Below, in pieces: positions 35,199 through 44,337 of a DNA stretch of 64,000 nucleotides. This DNA is from Aequorivita sublithincola DSM 14238 (GTDB lineage: Bacteria > Bacteroidota > Bacteroidia > Flavobacteriales > Flavobacteriaceae). How positions within the stretch are numbered: position 1 is the stretch's first letter; the number at the start of each line of letters is the position of its first letter. Under the pieces are notes generated by a model, which made no database searches, was not told the DNA's origin, and was given only the letters and a program-made list of their open reading frames with translations. The stretch is from assembly GCF_000265385.1 (NCBI RefSeq), contig NC_018013.1, forward strand, positions 2,817,001-2,881,000, written 5' to 3'. The translations under genes were made by a program, and so were the position numbers.

Positions 35199-36137
35199 GT
35201 GAAATTCCCAACTCCCCAAACGCTTGAAAATATTGCTGTCCTAATCGGTTCCGATTACGTTGGCGAAGCTAGTTTTCCTGTTTTTGGGATGAATGAAATT
35301 CATGTGGTTCAGTCGGGAGATATTGTTTTTGTTGACCATCCAAAATATTATGATAAAGCATTACAATCGCCAGCGACTGTAATCTTAATCAACAAGGAAG
35401 TAGAATGTCCTATTGGGAAGGCGCTGCTGATTTCCGAAGATCCGTTTCGTGATTTCAATAAACTAACTCATTATTTTAAGCCTTTTCAAAGTTCTAACGA
35501 TTCAATTTCAGAATCTGCTCAAATAGGAGAGGGAACGATTATTCAACCTAACGTTTTTGTTGGAAATAATGTAAAAATAGGTCGCGATTGTTTGATCCAT
35601 TCCAACGTTTGTATTTATGATAATACAGTTATTGGCAATAATGTAACAATTCACGCCGGAACTGTTTTGGGCAGCGATGCATTCTACTATAAAAACCGTC
35701 CTGAAAAATTCGATAAGCTTTTAAGTGGAGGGAATGTAGTGATTGAAGACAATGTAGATCTTGGCGCGCTATGTACTATAGATAAAGGCGTAACCGCTTC
35801 AACAACTATTGGCGAAGGCTCTAAGTTGGATAATCAAGTTCAGGTTGGTCACGATACTATTATTGGCAAGCGTTGCTTGATTGCTTCGCAAGTTGGGATT
35901 GCTGGTTGCGTTATTATCGAAGATTTCGTAACCATTTGGGGACAAGTAGGTATTACCAGCGGCATCAAAATTGGTGAAAAAGCTGTTATTTCCGCCCAAA
36001 GTGGCGTTAGTAAATCGTTGCCAGGTCACAAATCATATTTTGGAACACCTGCGGACGAATTCAGAAAAAAATACAAGGAACTAGCTGCTATTAGGCTCAT
36101 TCCAGACATTATAGAAAAATTGGACAAAATGCCATGA
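35199..36137 (+). CDS. Second LpxD-like hexapeptide-repeat acyltransferase
   Basis: The 312-residue protein has the same layout as LpxD: an N-terminal domain (DIVFVDHPKYYDKALQ) followed by a left-handed beta-helix (IIQPNVFVGNNVKIGRD, GSDAFYYKNRPEKFDKL) with catalytic-type His in VQVGHDTIIGKR. It is more divergent and about 30 residues shorter than the lpxD at 31124. The start is GTG at 35199. It overlaps the next gene by 4 nt. It could acylate another sugar nucleotide, or use a different chain; substrate unknown. Confidence 0.85.
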   Translation: MKFPTPQTLENIAVLIGSDYVGEASFPVFGMNEIHVVQSGDIVFVDHPKYYDKALQSPATVILINKEVECPIGKALLISEDPFRDFNKLTHYFKPFQSSNDSISESAQIGEGTIIQPNVFVGNNVKIGRDCLIHSNVCIYDNTVIGNNVTIHAGTVLGSDAFYYKNRPEKFDKLLSGGNVVIEDNVDLGALCTIDKGVTASTTIGEGSKLDNQVQVGHDTIIGKRCLIASQVGIAGCVIIEDFVTIWGQVGITSGIKIGEKAVISAQSGVSKSLPGHKSYFGTPADEFRKKYKELAAIRLIPDIIEKLDKMP

Positions 36138-36547
36138 GTAACAAAGCAAAAGAATTAATTAGAGATTTTTACAGATCAGATATATTAAAGGATGAAACGG
36201 TTATGGAACGCTTCTTCCATCCAGATTTGGTATTAATATGGAATAGCCCAATTGGCTTATCTATTATGCACCATGATGAAGTTATAAGCTTCTTTAGTGA
36301 AATTAGAAGATCGTATTACGATCTGCGAGTGGAAGTAAGTCATTTACTAGCAGACGGTCCTCACGTAACCATTCGTTACAAATATTATGTCCGCACTATT
36401 GAAAATCCTGATGAGGAATTGGGAATAGCCCATTTCATTGCTATTTGGGAAGTGAAAGATGATAAAATCTTTCGTGGATATCAAGTGAGCCAGCCCGTTA
36501 CTGATAAAGACGACACAACCGAAAGCTATCATAGAGTTAAGGTATAA
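36134..36547 (+). CDS. NTF2-like (SnoaL-type) protein
   Basis: The 137-residue protein has a cone-shaped NTF2 fold pattern: an N-terminal helix (KELIRDFYRSDILKDETV), RFFHPDLVLIWNSPIG, and C-terminal strands HFIAIWEVKDDKIFRGYQVSQP. Family members bind small ligands or act as isomerases; no active-site assignment is possible. The ATGA overlap with the lpxD-like gene indicates coupling. Confidence 0.8.
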   Translation: MSNKAKELIRDFYRSDILKDETVMERFFHPDLVLIWNSPIGLSIMHHDEVISFFSEIRRSYYDLRVEVSHLLADGPHVTIRYKYYVRTIENPDEELGIAHFIAIWEVKDDKIFRGYQVSQPVTDKDDTTESYHRVKV

Positions 36548-36575
36548 TATCTTTTAAAACCCTTGCCAAAAGCCG

Positions 36576-36583
36576 TATCTTTG
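36576..36583 (+). promoter_or_regulatory. -7 promoter element for sucD
   Basis: TATCTTTG fits TAnnTTTG and is followed by a 70-nt A-rich leader before the ATG at 36659. Confidence 0.6.
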
Positions 36584-36658
36584 CAAAAATTCTAAAGAAG
36601 AAATCACACCATTTCTTTTGAATAATAAATATAAATAAACAACAGAAAATAATTAAAA

Positions 36659-37531
36659 ATGAGCGTTTTAGTAAATAAAAATTCAAAAATAATAGTTCAA
36701 GGATTTACTGGAAGTGAAGGAACTTTTCACGCCGAACAAATGATTGAATACGGAACCAATGTAGTAGGAGGGGTTACTCCAGGAAAAGGAGGTCAGAAAC
36801 ATTTGGACAAACCTGTTTTCAATACAGTTTCAGAAGCTGTTGAAAAAACGGGCGCCGATACATCTATTATTTTCGTTCCACCAGCATTTGCTGCAGACGC
36901 TATTATGGAAGCCGCAGATGCGGGTATCAAAGTAATTATTACTATTACTGAAGGAATTCCAGTGAAAGATATGATTACCGCTTCAAACTATATAAAAGAC
37001 AGAGATTGTCGTCTTATTGGCCCAAACTGTCCAGGTGTAATTACTCCAGGAGAAGCGAAAGTTGGTATTATGCCAGGTTTCGTTTTCAAAAAAGGAAAAG
37101 TAGGCATCGTTTCAAAATCTGGAACCCTTACCTATGAAGCTGCAGATCAAGTTGTAAAACAAGGTCTTGGCATTACTACAGCTATTGGAATTGGTGGAGA
37201 TCCAATTATTGGAACTACAACCAAGGAAGCTTTAGAAATGCTTATTATGGATCCAGAAAGTGAAGCCGTTGTAATGATTGGTGAAATTGGAGGTCAGCTA
37301 GAAATCGATGCAGCCAAATGGTACAAAAATAGCGGTATCAAAAAACCAGTAATCGGTTTTATAGCTGGTGAAACAGCCCCTGCAGGACGTACAATGGGTC
37401 ACGCTGGTGCAATTGTTGGCGGAAGTGATGACACTGCGCAAGCAAAGAAAAAAGTAATGCGCGAATGCGGAATCCACGTTGTGGAATCTCCAGCAGAAAT
37501 CGGAAAGAAAGTTAAAGAAGTTTTAGGTTAA
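36659..37531 (+). CDS. sucD: Succinyl-CoA synthetase, alpha subunit
   Basis: TCA-cycle enzyme subunit that carries the phosphohistidine. The 290-residue protein has the CoA-binding Rossmann domain (IVQGFTGSEGTFHAEQMIEYG, GGVTPGKGG), GPNCPGVITPGE and the active-site His in GRTMGHAGAIVGG. The beta subunit gene (sucC) is not next to it, unlike in many bacteria. It has its own promoter element and terminator. Confidence 0.97.
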   Translation: MSVLVNKNSKIIVQGFTGSEGTFHAEQMIEYGTNVVGGVTPGKGGQKHLDKPVFNTVSEAVEKTGADTSIIFVPPAFAADAIMEAADAGIKVIITITEGIPVKDMITASNYIKDRDCRLIGPNCPGVITPGEAKVGIMPGFVFKKGKVGIVSKSGTLTYEAADQVVKQGLGITTAIGIGGDPIIGTTTKEALEMLIMDPESEAVVMIGEIGGQLEIDAAKWYKNSGIKKPVIGFIAGETAPAGRTMGHAGAIVGGSDDTAQAKKKVMRECGIHVVESPAEIGKKVKEVLG

Positions 37532-37552
37532 AACTTCAAAATTATACAAATG

Positions 37553-37582
37553 AAGCTCTGTGAAATTCACAGGGCTTTTTTT
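37553..37582 (+). terminator. Rho-independent terminator after sucD
   Basis: Arms 37554-37563 and 37567-37576 pair over ten positions with one G-U, a 3-nt loop and seven T. Confidence 0.85.
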
Positions 37583-37605
37583 ATGGAGAACCCGCAAGCT
37601 TTTGT

Positions 37606-37613
37606 TATATTTG
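37606..37613 (+). promoter_or_regulatory. -7 promoter element for fabG
   Basis: TATATTTG fits TAnnTTTG. The leader of about 70 nt contains a small hairpin, ACCTACA (37627-37633) with TGTAGGT (37649-37655). Confidence 0.6.
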
Positions 37614-37686
37614 ACCTATAAGACAAACCTACAGTGTTTTCTATACCTTGTAGGTGTTTATCAACCACCAAACACTAGTTTAACTT

Positions 37687-38433
37687 ATGAAATTACTCGA
37701 AGGAAAAACAGCAATAATCACTGGCGGTAGCCGAGGAATTGGAAAAGGAATCGTAGAGATTTTCGCCCAACACGGTGCCAACGTAGCTTTCACATATAGC
37801 TCTTCAGCAGAAGCGGCAAATGCCTTGGCGGACGAAGTTTCAAAAACTGGCGTAAAAGCCAAAGCATACCAAAGCGATGCGGCCAATTATGAAGAATCTC
37901 AAAAACTCATCGAAGAGGTTTTGAAAGATTTCGGAAGTATTGATATTCTCGTGAATAATGCTGGAATTACAAAAGATAACCTCTTAATGCGTATTTCCGA
38001 AGCAGATTTTGATAAAGTAATAGAAGTAAATCTAAAGTCAGTTTTTAATATGACCAAAGCGGTGCAGCGCGCTATGCTAAAGCAACGCAAAGGTTCAATC
38101 ATCAATATGAGTTCCGTTGTGGGCGTTAAAGGAAACGCTGGCCAAACCAATTATGCAGCCTCAAAAGCTGGTATTATTGGTTTCACAAAATCTGTTGCGT
38201 TGGAACTTGGTTCTCGCGATATTCGCTGCAACGCCATCGCTCCCGGCTTCATCGAAACCGAAATGACTGGAAAGTTGGACGAAGCTACCGTTAAAGGTTG
38301 GCGAGAGGCTATTCCACTAAAACGTGGCGGAACTCCGGAAGATATCGCAAACGCTTGCGTTTTCTTGGCTAGCGATCTTTCTGCTTATGTTACCGGCCAA
38401 GTCTTGAATGTTGATGGGGGAATGCTTACTTAA
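37687..38433 (+). CDS. fabG: 3-oxoacyl-ACP reductase
   Basis: NADPH-dependent reductase of fatty-acid elongation. The 248-residue short-chain dehydrogenase has TGGSRGIGKG, NNAGITKDNLLMR, catalytic Ser in INMSSVVGVKGN, Tyr/Lys in YAASKAG and the C-terminal VTGQVLNVDGGM, the FabG signature. It sits near fabZ (fused to lpxC) and the lipid A genes, consistent with acyl-chain supply. Confidence 0.94.
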   Translation: MKLLEGKTAIITGGSRGIGKGIVEIFAQHGANVAFTYSSSAEAANALADEVSKTGVKAKAYQSDAANYEESQKLIEEVLKDFGSIDILVNNAGITKDNLLMRISEADFDKVIEVNLKSVFNMTKAVQRAMLKQRKGSIINMSSVVGVKGNAGQTNYAASKAGIIGFTKSVALELGSRDIRCNAIAPGFIETEMTGKLDEATVKGWREAIPLKRGGTPEDIANACVFLASDLSAYVTGQVLNVDGGMLT

Positions 38434-38504
38434 AAAAGTTTTCAGTATTCAGTTGCAGTGCGCAGTGACTTGAAACCAGAAACTATAAACCAGAAACCAC
38501 TTTA

Positions 38505-40538
38505 GTGTCCACAGAAACCATATTTTACATTATCATCGCCGGAGTAATTTCTATCGCTCTGGCGGTTTTTATGTATGGCTATAAGTCAAAACAGAAAGGT
38601 TCTTTGCGCTGGGTTTTTGGAATCCTTCGTTTTATAACACTGTTTTCAATTTTACTTTTGATAATTAATCCGAAGTTTAAAAGCGAAACTTATACTATAG
38701 AAAAGCCGAAGTTGCCCGTGATTATTGATAATTCAGCTTCAATAGGGGAGTTGGGGCAGAAAGAAAATGTTTCACAACTTCTTCAAAAGCTGAAAGACAA
38801 CGATAAATTAAATGACAAGTTTGACGTTTCCTATTATTCCTTCGGAAGTGATTTCAAAGAAAATGACTCCTTGTCTTTTGAAGAAAAAAATACGAATATT
38901 TCCAAAGCACTTTCATCAGTAAATGAACTTTTCAAAAACCAAACGGCGCCGACAATTCTAATTACTGACGGAAACCAAACCTTGGGGAATGATTACGAAT
39001 TTTCTTCAGCCACCTTTAAAAATCAAATCTATCCAGTAATTCTGGGTGATTCCATAAAATACACCGACCTAAAAATTGAGCAATTAAACACAAATCGGTA
39101 CGCTTTCCTAAAAAACCAATTTCCTGTTGAAGTTATTTTGAATTATAGCGGTACAAATCCTGTAAATTCTGAGTTTGTGGTTTCCCAAGGCGCTTCAATA
39201 GCTTATCGCGCAAACGTTTCGTTTTCTGAAAATGAATCTTCAAAAACATTAAACTTTACGCTTCCTGCAAATTCTGTTGGACTTCAAAAATACACCGCAC
39301 AAATACTTCCACTTTTGGATGAAAAGAACAAAACCAACAACAGCAAGCAGTTTGCGGTGGAAGTGATAGATCAAGCCACCAACGTTTTGGTAGTTAGCAA
39401 AATTACGCATCCAGATTTGGGAGCTCTCAAAAAAGCAATTACAACCAACGAGCAGCGTACTGTTTCATTCAAAAAACCTTCGGAAGCAGTAACAACGTTG
39501 AATGATTACCAACTTGTAATCCTTTATCAGCCCGATAGAAGCTTTGCTTCAGTTTTCACTGAAATTGAAAAGCTGAACAAAAACACTTGGATAATTTCGG
39601 GTTTGCAAACGGATTGGTATTTTCTGAATGCTTCACAAGATAATTTCATTAAAGAAGCTTCCAATCAAAGTGAGGATATTCAGGCGGAATTAAATAGCAA
39701 TTACGGCACTTTTGCTGTGGAAGATATTGGTTTTAATAATTTTCCACCACTTTATACAGAGTTTGGTTCATTGACCATTAGCGTGCCAAACGAGGTAATG
39801 CTTGAGCAAACCGTAAATGGTATTGCCAACGGAAATCCGCTACTAGCCACGATGGAAATTAACGGCAAGCGCGATGCAATTTGGGATGGCGAAGGTTTTT
39901 GGCGTTGGCGTGCACGCAGCTTTGTGGAAACGGAAAGCTTCCAAGGTTTTGATGATTTCATAGGAAACCTTGTTCAGTATTTGGCTTCAAACAAACGGAG
40001 AAGTAGGCTAGAGGTGTCTTCAGAAACGTTTTACTATAATAACAGTCCAATCAAGATTTCGGCGCAGTATTTCGATAAAAATTATGTTTTCGACAATCGC
40101 GCATCGCTAAATATCACAGTAAAAAATAGTGAAACTGAAAAGCAAACCGTTTTCCCAATGCTTTTGCGGAACAACTATTATGAGGTAGATTTAAACAGCC
40201 TTCCTGCGGGCGAATACAACTTCACGGTTTCCGCAGCAAAAGAGGCGGTTTCTAGCAGTGGAAATTTCACAATTTTAGATTTCAATGTGGAGCAACAATT
40301 CCTAAATGCCGATGTGGCAAAACTTCGCCGCGTTGCTCAAAAAACGAATGGAAATGCTTATTTTGCAACACAATCCGAATCTTTAATTAAATCGCTAATT
40401 GAAAATACTAACTTCCAAAACATTGAAAGAAGCGAACAAAAAGTAGTACCTTTGATCGATTGGAAATATCTTCTCGCCCTTATCATTCTTGCCCTCGCTG
40501 CGGAATGGTTTATCAGAAAATATAACGGACTTATCTAA
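38505..40538 (+). CDS. VWA-domain membrane protein, function unknown
   Basis: The 677-residue protein has two N-terminal transmembrane helices (residues 5-27 and 36-55), then a von Willebrand A-like domain with a MIDAS-type sequence DNSAS at residues 75-79 and ILITDGNQTLG, a long beta-rich extracytoplasmic part, and a C-terminal helix (LLALIILALAAEWFI) before a short tail. The layout resembles the aerotolerance-type (Bat) membrane proteins, but the match is loose. Start is GTG at 38505. It precedes the prohibitin gene by 25 nt, so the two may act together at the membrane. Confidence 0.7.
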   Translation: MSTETIFYIIIAGVISIALAVFMYGYKSKQKGSLRWVFGILRFITLFSILLLIINPKFKSETYTIEKPKLPVIIDNSASIGELGQKENVSQLLQKLKDNDKLNDKFDVSYYSFGSDFKENDSLSFEEKNTNISKALSSVNELFKNQTAPTILITDGNQTLGNDYEFSSATFKNQIYPVILGDSIKYTDLKIEQLNTNRYAFLKNQFPVEVILNYSGTNPVNSEFVVSQGASIAYRANVSFSENESSKTLNFTLPANSVGLQKYTAQILPLLDEKNKTNNSKQFAVEVIDQATNVLVVSKITHPDLGALKKAITTNEQRTVSFKKPSEAVTTLNDYQLVILYQPDRSFASVFTEIEKLNKNTWIISGLQTDWYFLNASQDNFIKEASNQSEDIQAELNSNYGTFAVEDIGFNNFPPLYTEFGSLTISVPNEVMLEQTVNGIANGNPLLATMEINGKRDAIWDGEGFWRWRARSFVETESFQGFDDFIGNLVQYLASNKRRSRLEVSSETFYYNNSPIKISAQYFDKNYVFDNRASLNITVKNSETEKQTVFPMLLRNNYYEVDLNSLPAGEYNFTVSAAKEAVSSSGNFTILDFNVEQQFLNADVAKLRRVAQKTNGNAYFATQSESLIKSLIENTNFQNIERSEQKVVPLIDWKYLLALIILALAAEWFIRKYNGLI

Positions 40539-40563
40539 AATTTAACCCCTAGAAAAATATACA

Positions 40564-41379
40564 ATGGAAAAATTACCCAAACTCACAATACCCGTAATCG
40601 TAGGAATCGTTTTGCTTATCATTTTAGTTTCAAAATCTTCTGTAACGATCAATTCCGGACACGCTGGTGTGCTTTATGAAACCTTTGGAAATGGTGTGGT
40701 TACAGACGAACCGCCTTTGGGTGAAGGTTTTCATATTATCGCGCCTTGGAACAAAGTTTTTGTTTATGAAATACGGCAACAAGAGCTTAGCGAAAAAATG
40801 CAGGTGCTTTCGTCCAATGGACTTGAAATTAAACTAGATGCCTCTGCGTGGTACCAACCAATCCGGAAGGATGTTGCAAAGCTTCATCAAGAAAAAGGCG
40901 AAGACTACTTGCAACGTGTTATCCAACCAGCTATAAGAAGTGCAGCAAGGAGTGTTGTGGGACGTTATACACCAGAACAATTATACTCTACAAAGCGTGA
41001 TGCCATACAAGAGGAAATTTTTGAGGAAACGAAGAAAATCTTGGACGAACAGCATATTCAATTAAACCAAATTTTGGTTCGCGATGTAACCCTTCCGGCA
41101 ACCATAAAAGATGCAATTGAGCGCAAGCTAAAACAAGAACAGGAATCTTTGGAATATGAATTTAGACTCGTAACCGCAGATAAAGAAGCTCAAAAAGTGC
41201 GAATTGAAGCACAAGGAAAAGCAGATGCAAACGCTATTTTAAGCGCGTCACTAACAGATAAAGTTCTTCAGGACAAAGGGATTGATGCTACTTTAGAACT
41301 TGCCAAATCACCAAACGCCAAAGTGGTTATAGTTGGTTCTGGCGATAGTGGTTTGCCTTTGATTTTAGGGAATAACTAG
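40564..41379 (+). CDS. Prohibitin/SPFH-domain membrane protein
   Basis: The 271-residue protein has one N-terminal membrane helix (VIVGIVLLIILV) and an SPFH/band-7 domain (GHAGVLYETFG to IKDAIERKLKQEQESL), then a coiled coil. It closely follows mitochondrial prohibitin (LEIKLDASAWYQPIRKDV, SVVGRYTPEQLYSTKRDAI, ILVRDVTLPATIKDAI). SPFH proteins form large rings in the membrane that control proteases such as FtsH. Target not known here. Confidence 0.92.
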   Translation: MEKLPKLTIPVIVGIVLLIILVSKSSVTINSGHAGVLYETFGNGVVTDEPPLGEGFHIIAPWNKVFVYEIRQQELSEKMQVLSSNGLEIKLDASAWYQPIRKDVAKLHQEKGEDYLQRVIQPAIRSAARSVVGRYTPEQLYSTKRDAIQEEIFEETKKILDEQHIQLNQILVRDVTLPATIKDAIERKLKQEQESLEYEFRLVTADKEAQKVRIEAQGKADANAILSASLTDKVLQDKGIDATLELAKSPNAKVVIVGSGDSGLPLILGNN

Positions 41380-41404
41380 TATTCCTTAAGCTTTATGTTC
41401 AATG

Positions 41405-41431
41405 AAACCTTCCTTTTTGGGAGGTTTTTTT
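41405..41431 (+). terminator. Rho-independent terminator
   Basis: AAACCTTCC (41405-41413) pairs with GGGAGGTTT (41419-41427) with one G-U and a 5-nt loop, followed by T. Confidence 0.75.
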
Positions 41432-41447
41432 GTTTGAAGGAAATCTT

Positions 41448-41475
41448 TTGGTCTTGATTTATTTTGTTAAATTTG
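41448..41475 (+). promoter_or_regulatory. -33/-7 promoter for the gene at 41575
   Basis: TTG at 41448-41450, a 17-nt spacer and TAAATTTG at 41468-41475 fit the two-part Bacteroidota promoter. The leader would be about 95 nt. Confidence 0.5.
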
Positions 41476-41574
41476 AAGAGGTAAACAGTCTAACTTTTCA
41501 TATATGTTTGAGATATACGATATTGTTATGTCGTTTGTGTATATGCTTTTAGAAAATAATATAAAATAAAAACT

Positions 41575-42291
41575 ATGAAAACTCCAAAAATAGTCCTACT
41601 GTTATTCTTAACAACACTCTTCACAACATCCTGCTCAAAAGACAGTACTCTTACTGAAATAGAACAGGTAGAACAAAGTCAGCATTTTAACTATACCATA
41701 GGCGAAGGACCATTCGTGTATTTTGATGATATCGTTTTCAAAGAACTACTATTGAACAATTTTGATATCAATACAAATAAAGACAATGAAATTAGTTTTG
41801 AAGAAGCTACATCCTTTAATGGAGCTATAGATGTTTCGTTTAAGAACATTGAAAGCTTAAAGGGAATCGAAAAATTTGTAAATATAACCGCACTGAATTG
41901 TGCAAACAATAATATAGACAAACTTAATTTTGCTGCTAATACTAATCTAGAATTCCTAAGCTGTGGCAACAATCCTTTTTCTGAAATAAATTTGAAGCCA
42001 AATATCAAATTGAAAAATCTAGATATTAGAACCACTAGTATTTCAACATTAGACCTTTCGGAAAACATAAACCTTATGTCAATTAGAGGAATGTGCAACT
42101 ATAATTTAAAAACAGTTAACCTAAAAAATAATAATAACACTAAAATTGCAGTATTCTTTTTTGGACATAGTAACTTTAGTTTGGAGTGTGTTCAGGTGGA
42201 TAATATTAGTTATTCAAATTCGGCTACAAATTGGATAATACCAACAACTGCAGCATATTCATTGAATTGTTTTGATGAAATGCCAGGATAA
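41575..42291 (+). CDS. Leucine-rich-repeat lipoprotein
   Basis: The 238-residue protein has a lipoprotein signal (MKTPKIVLLLFLTTLFTTSC, Cys20). After a calcium-loop-like DINTNKDNEISFEEA (residues 64-78), residues 85-200 form degenerate leucine-rich repeats of about 21 residues: LKGIEKFVNITALNCANNN, IDKLNFAANTNLEFLSCGNN, LKNLDIRTTSISTLDLSENI. It ends with a LECVQVD...LNC pair of cysteines typical for these Bacteroidota proteins. Probably surface-exposed; ligand unknown. No sorting domain follows. Confidence 0.78.
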   Translation: MKTPKIVLLLFLTTLFTTSCSKDSTLTEIEQVEQSQHFNYTIGEGPFVYFDDIVFKELLLNNFDINTNKDNEISFEEATSFNGAIDVSFKNIESLKGIEKFVNITALNCANNNIDKLNFAANTNLEFLSCGNNPFSEINLKPNIKLKNLDIRTTSISTLDLSENINLMSIRGMCNYNLKTVNLKNNNNTKIAVFFFGHSNFSLECVQVDNISYSNSATNWIIPTTAAYSLNCFDEMPG

Positions 42292-42459
42292 AACTTAAAC
42301 CTTCAGCAAAAAAAATTAGCCAACGAGCTTTAGATTTTTCTAAAACTTGCATTTCGGTCTACTGAAACTATTTTCACAACCGTAAACTGCAAAACACCAT
42401 TTTAGCAGATGTTTCGGTGCAACAAAACACGTCAACACTTTTCAAAATAAACCTTATTA

Positions 42460-44337
42460 ATGTATCTTGCGAGCCCATTAAAAGTGAAAATCATGCAAGA
42501 CAATAGAATGCTGAATTATATTAAAGATGTATTAGAAAATATGCCAACTGGCTGGCTGAATCTAACAACCCACAAACTTGATATTTATGATGAAGAGTTA
42601 GCCAAAACGCAGTTCTTAAATCAGTTTGAAAGCTTATTTAATGATAATAATTCTAAAACATCTTCACTTAATATAATACCTACGGCTTACGATTATATTC
42701 GGCTAGGTCATCCATTATCTTGCGTACTGGAATGGGCAATTGCGAACTTAAATAATCTAGAGCCAGAAAATGTAATCAGTTTTTCATCGAAGACGACTCC
42801 CGTTTTGGCAATTCTCAGAAAAAATCTTTTAGAAAATAAAAACACCCAAATCCTTTATTCAGGAGACTTACCAGCTTCTTTTGATGCTGAAGTTTTGAAA
42901 AAGGTTTACAATTATAATTTCGAATTAAAACAAGTTGAAAAAGGCACAGCAGTTTCTAAGTTCCACGGAAGTACTGTTTACATTTTACACCAAGATGAAA
43001 TTTCTAAAATTGAACTTAACTCAAACATTGATTTTCATATAAATACTTATGGTCACCTCGGAAGTATTTTAATAGTAAATGGTGAAGAGAATGAAAGCTA
43101 TGTTTCAGATATTCAACACGTAAGACGAAGAGAAACCATCGCAATGACGCCATCCAATTGTCTTGTTGCCTTAAAGTCGCTAACAGAAAAAACTTCTTTT
43201 GATGCGAAGAACGGCAATACAGAGACGAACAAAACCCTTGTTTTAGATTCAATTACGGCCATTACTGGTACACCTACAAAGCCACTCGTTGGCTCCAGCG
43301 GACTATCTGTTCAATATGCGATTATGATGGGGCTTATTAACGATGCTCTAGAAAATCACAAAGGAAAACCTATAAAATTTATTGTTCCTCCAAATTGTTA
43401 CGGAGGCACAAACGATCAAGCAAGACGCGTTGCCGCTTGCATTGATAATGTAGAAGTCGTGGATTTGCCAGTAGATGGAGATAACGAAATGGTTCAAAGT
43501 ATTGATAGAATTTTAAATGAAATTGCTTCTGAAGATGCCATTCCATATATAATTGCTGAAATCCCAACGAACCCTAGAGTTGAAGTTCCTAACCTTATAG
43601 ATTTAAAAAATGCTTTAGGTAAAGTACGCAAGACAAGTAAAGGCGAAACTGCTATCGATCCAGTTTTTATTTTAGATCAAACTTTTTGTCCAAACGTCCA
43701 CTTCTTAGGAGAAGGTGAAATACTTTCAACGGTTAGGACTATTTCGTATGCTAGTGGATCTAAATTTCCAAGTGGTGGGCAGTGTACAGCTGGCTACGTT
43801 GTTGGCAATCAGAAAACAGAAAGCTTGATGCAGAAAATTGAAAAGCATTTATTGCTTTGTGATAATGAGGCTACAAGTCTTCAATATGAAATATTAGCAA
43901 AACAGATGCCTTCAATGACTCAAAGAATTAAGGATGCTTATAAAAATACACGTGAATTTGTAAATTTCATCCACGAGACTTTACCAAGCGCGAAAATCAA
44001 TTTTGTTTCAGAAGAATTGGCTGCACAAGGATTCACACCTTCTGTGTTTTCGTTAGATCTTCCCACAAAAGGAAATACAAATGAAGAAAAAGAAACTTAT
44101 AAAAGAGCCTTGAATTTGAAGTTAATAAATTTAATGATTACTGAAATTCCTAATGAAAGTAAGTTCTGCGTGAGTTACGGTCAGTTAAAAGGCTGTTATT
44201 GGACCATTCCTGCAACATCTACACAAGGAACTACCAAAGAAGGCGATAAGGATTATATTGTACGCGCTTCACTTTCACCAAACCTTGATCTTGAACTTCA
44301 TAAAAAAGTCTTTTTAGATTTTGTTGAGAATATTTAG
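42460..44337 (+). CDS. Cys/Met-metabolism PLP-dependent enzyme, long form
   Basis: The 625-residue protein (614 if ATG at 42493 is used) has a C-terminal domain of the cystathionine synthase/lyase type with the PLP-lysine in SYASGSKFPSGGQCTAG and GGTNDQARRVA, IAEIPTNPRVEVP, FILDQTFCPNV. About 210 residues at the N-terminus are an additional, weakly conserved domain. This length is that of the long, fungal-type cystathionine gamma-synthases. The reaction is inferred as a gamma-replacement or lyase on homoserine esters or cystathionine. TATCTTGC just before 42470 may be a -7 element, which would favour ATG at 42493. Confidence 0.75.
   Translation: MYLASPLKVKIMQDNRMLNYIKDVLENMPTGWLNLTTHKLDIYDEELAKTQFLNQFESLFNDNNSKTSSLNIIPTAYDYIRLGHPLSCVLEWAIANLNNLEPENVISFSSKTTPVLAILRKNLLENKNTQILYSGDLPASFDAEVLKKVYNYNFELKQVEKGTAVSKFHGSTVYILHQDEISKIELNSNIDFHINTYGHLGSILIVNGEENESYVSDIQHVRRRETIAMTPSNCLVALKSLTEKTSFDAKNGNTETNKTLVLDSITAITGTPTKPLVGSSGLSVQYAIMMGLINDALENHKGKPIKFIVPPNCYGGTNDQARRVAACIDNVEVVDLPVDGDNEMVQSIDRILNEIASEDAIPYIIAEIPTNPRVEVPNLIDLKNALGKVRKTSKGETAIDPVFILDQTFCPNVHFLGEGEILSTVRTISYASGSKFPSGGQCTAGYVVGNQKTESLMQKIEKHLLLCDNEATSLQYEILAKQMPSMTQRIKDAYKNTREFVNFIHETLPSAKINFVSEELAAQGFTPSVFSLDLPTKGNTNEEKETYKRALNLKLINLMITEIPNESKFCVSYGQLKGCYWTIPATSTQGTTKEGDKDYIVRASLSPNLDLELHKKVFLDFVENI

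Noticed and set aside
37621..37686. Riboswitch in the fabG leader
   Set aside because: Only a 7-bp hairpin is visible and no known aptamer consensus or terminator follows.
41691..42098. 135-codon minus-strand reading frame
   Set aside because: It lies fully inside the leucine-rich-repeat lipoprotein gene and has no start context or recognisable motif.
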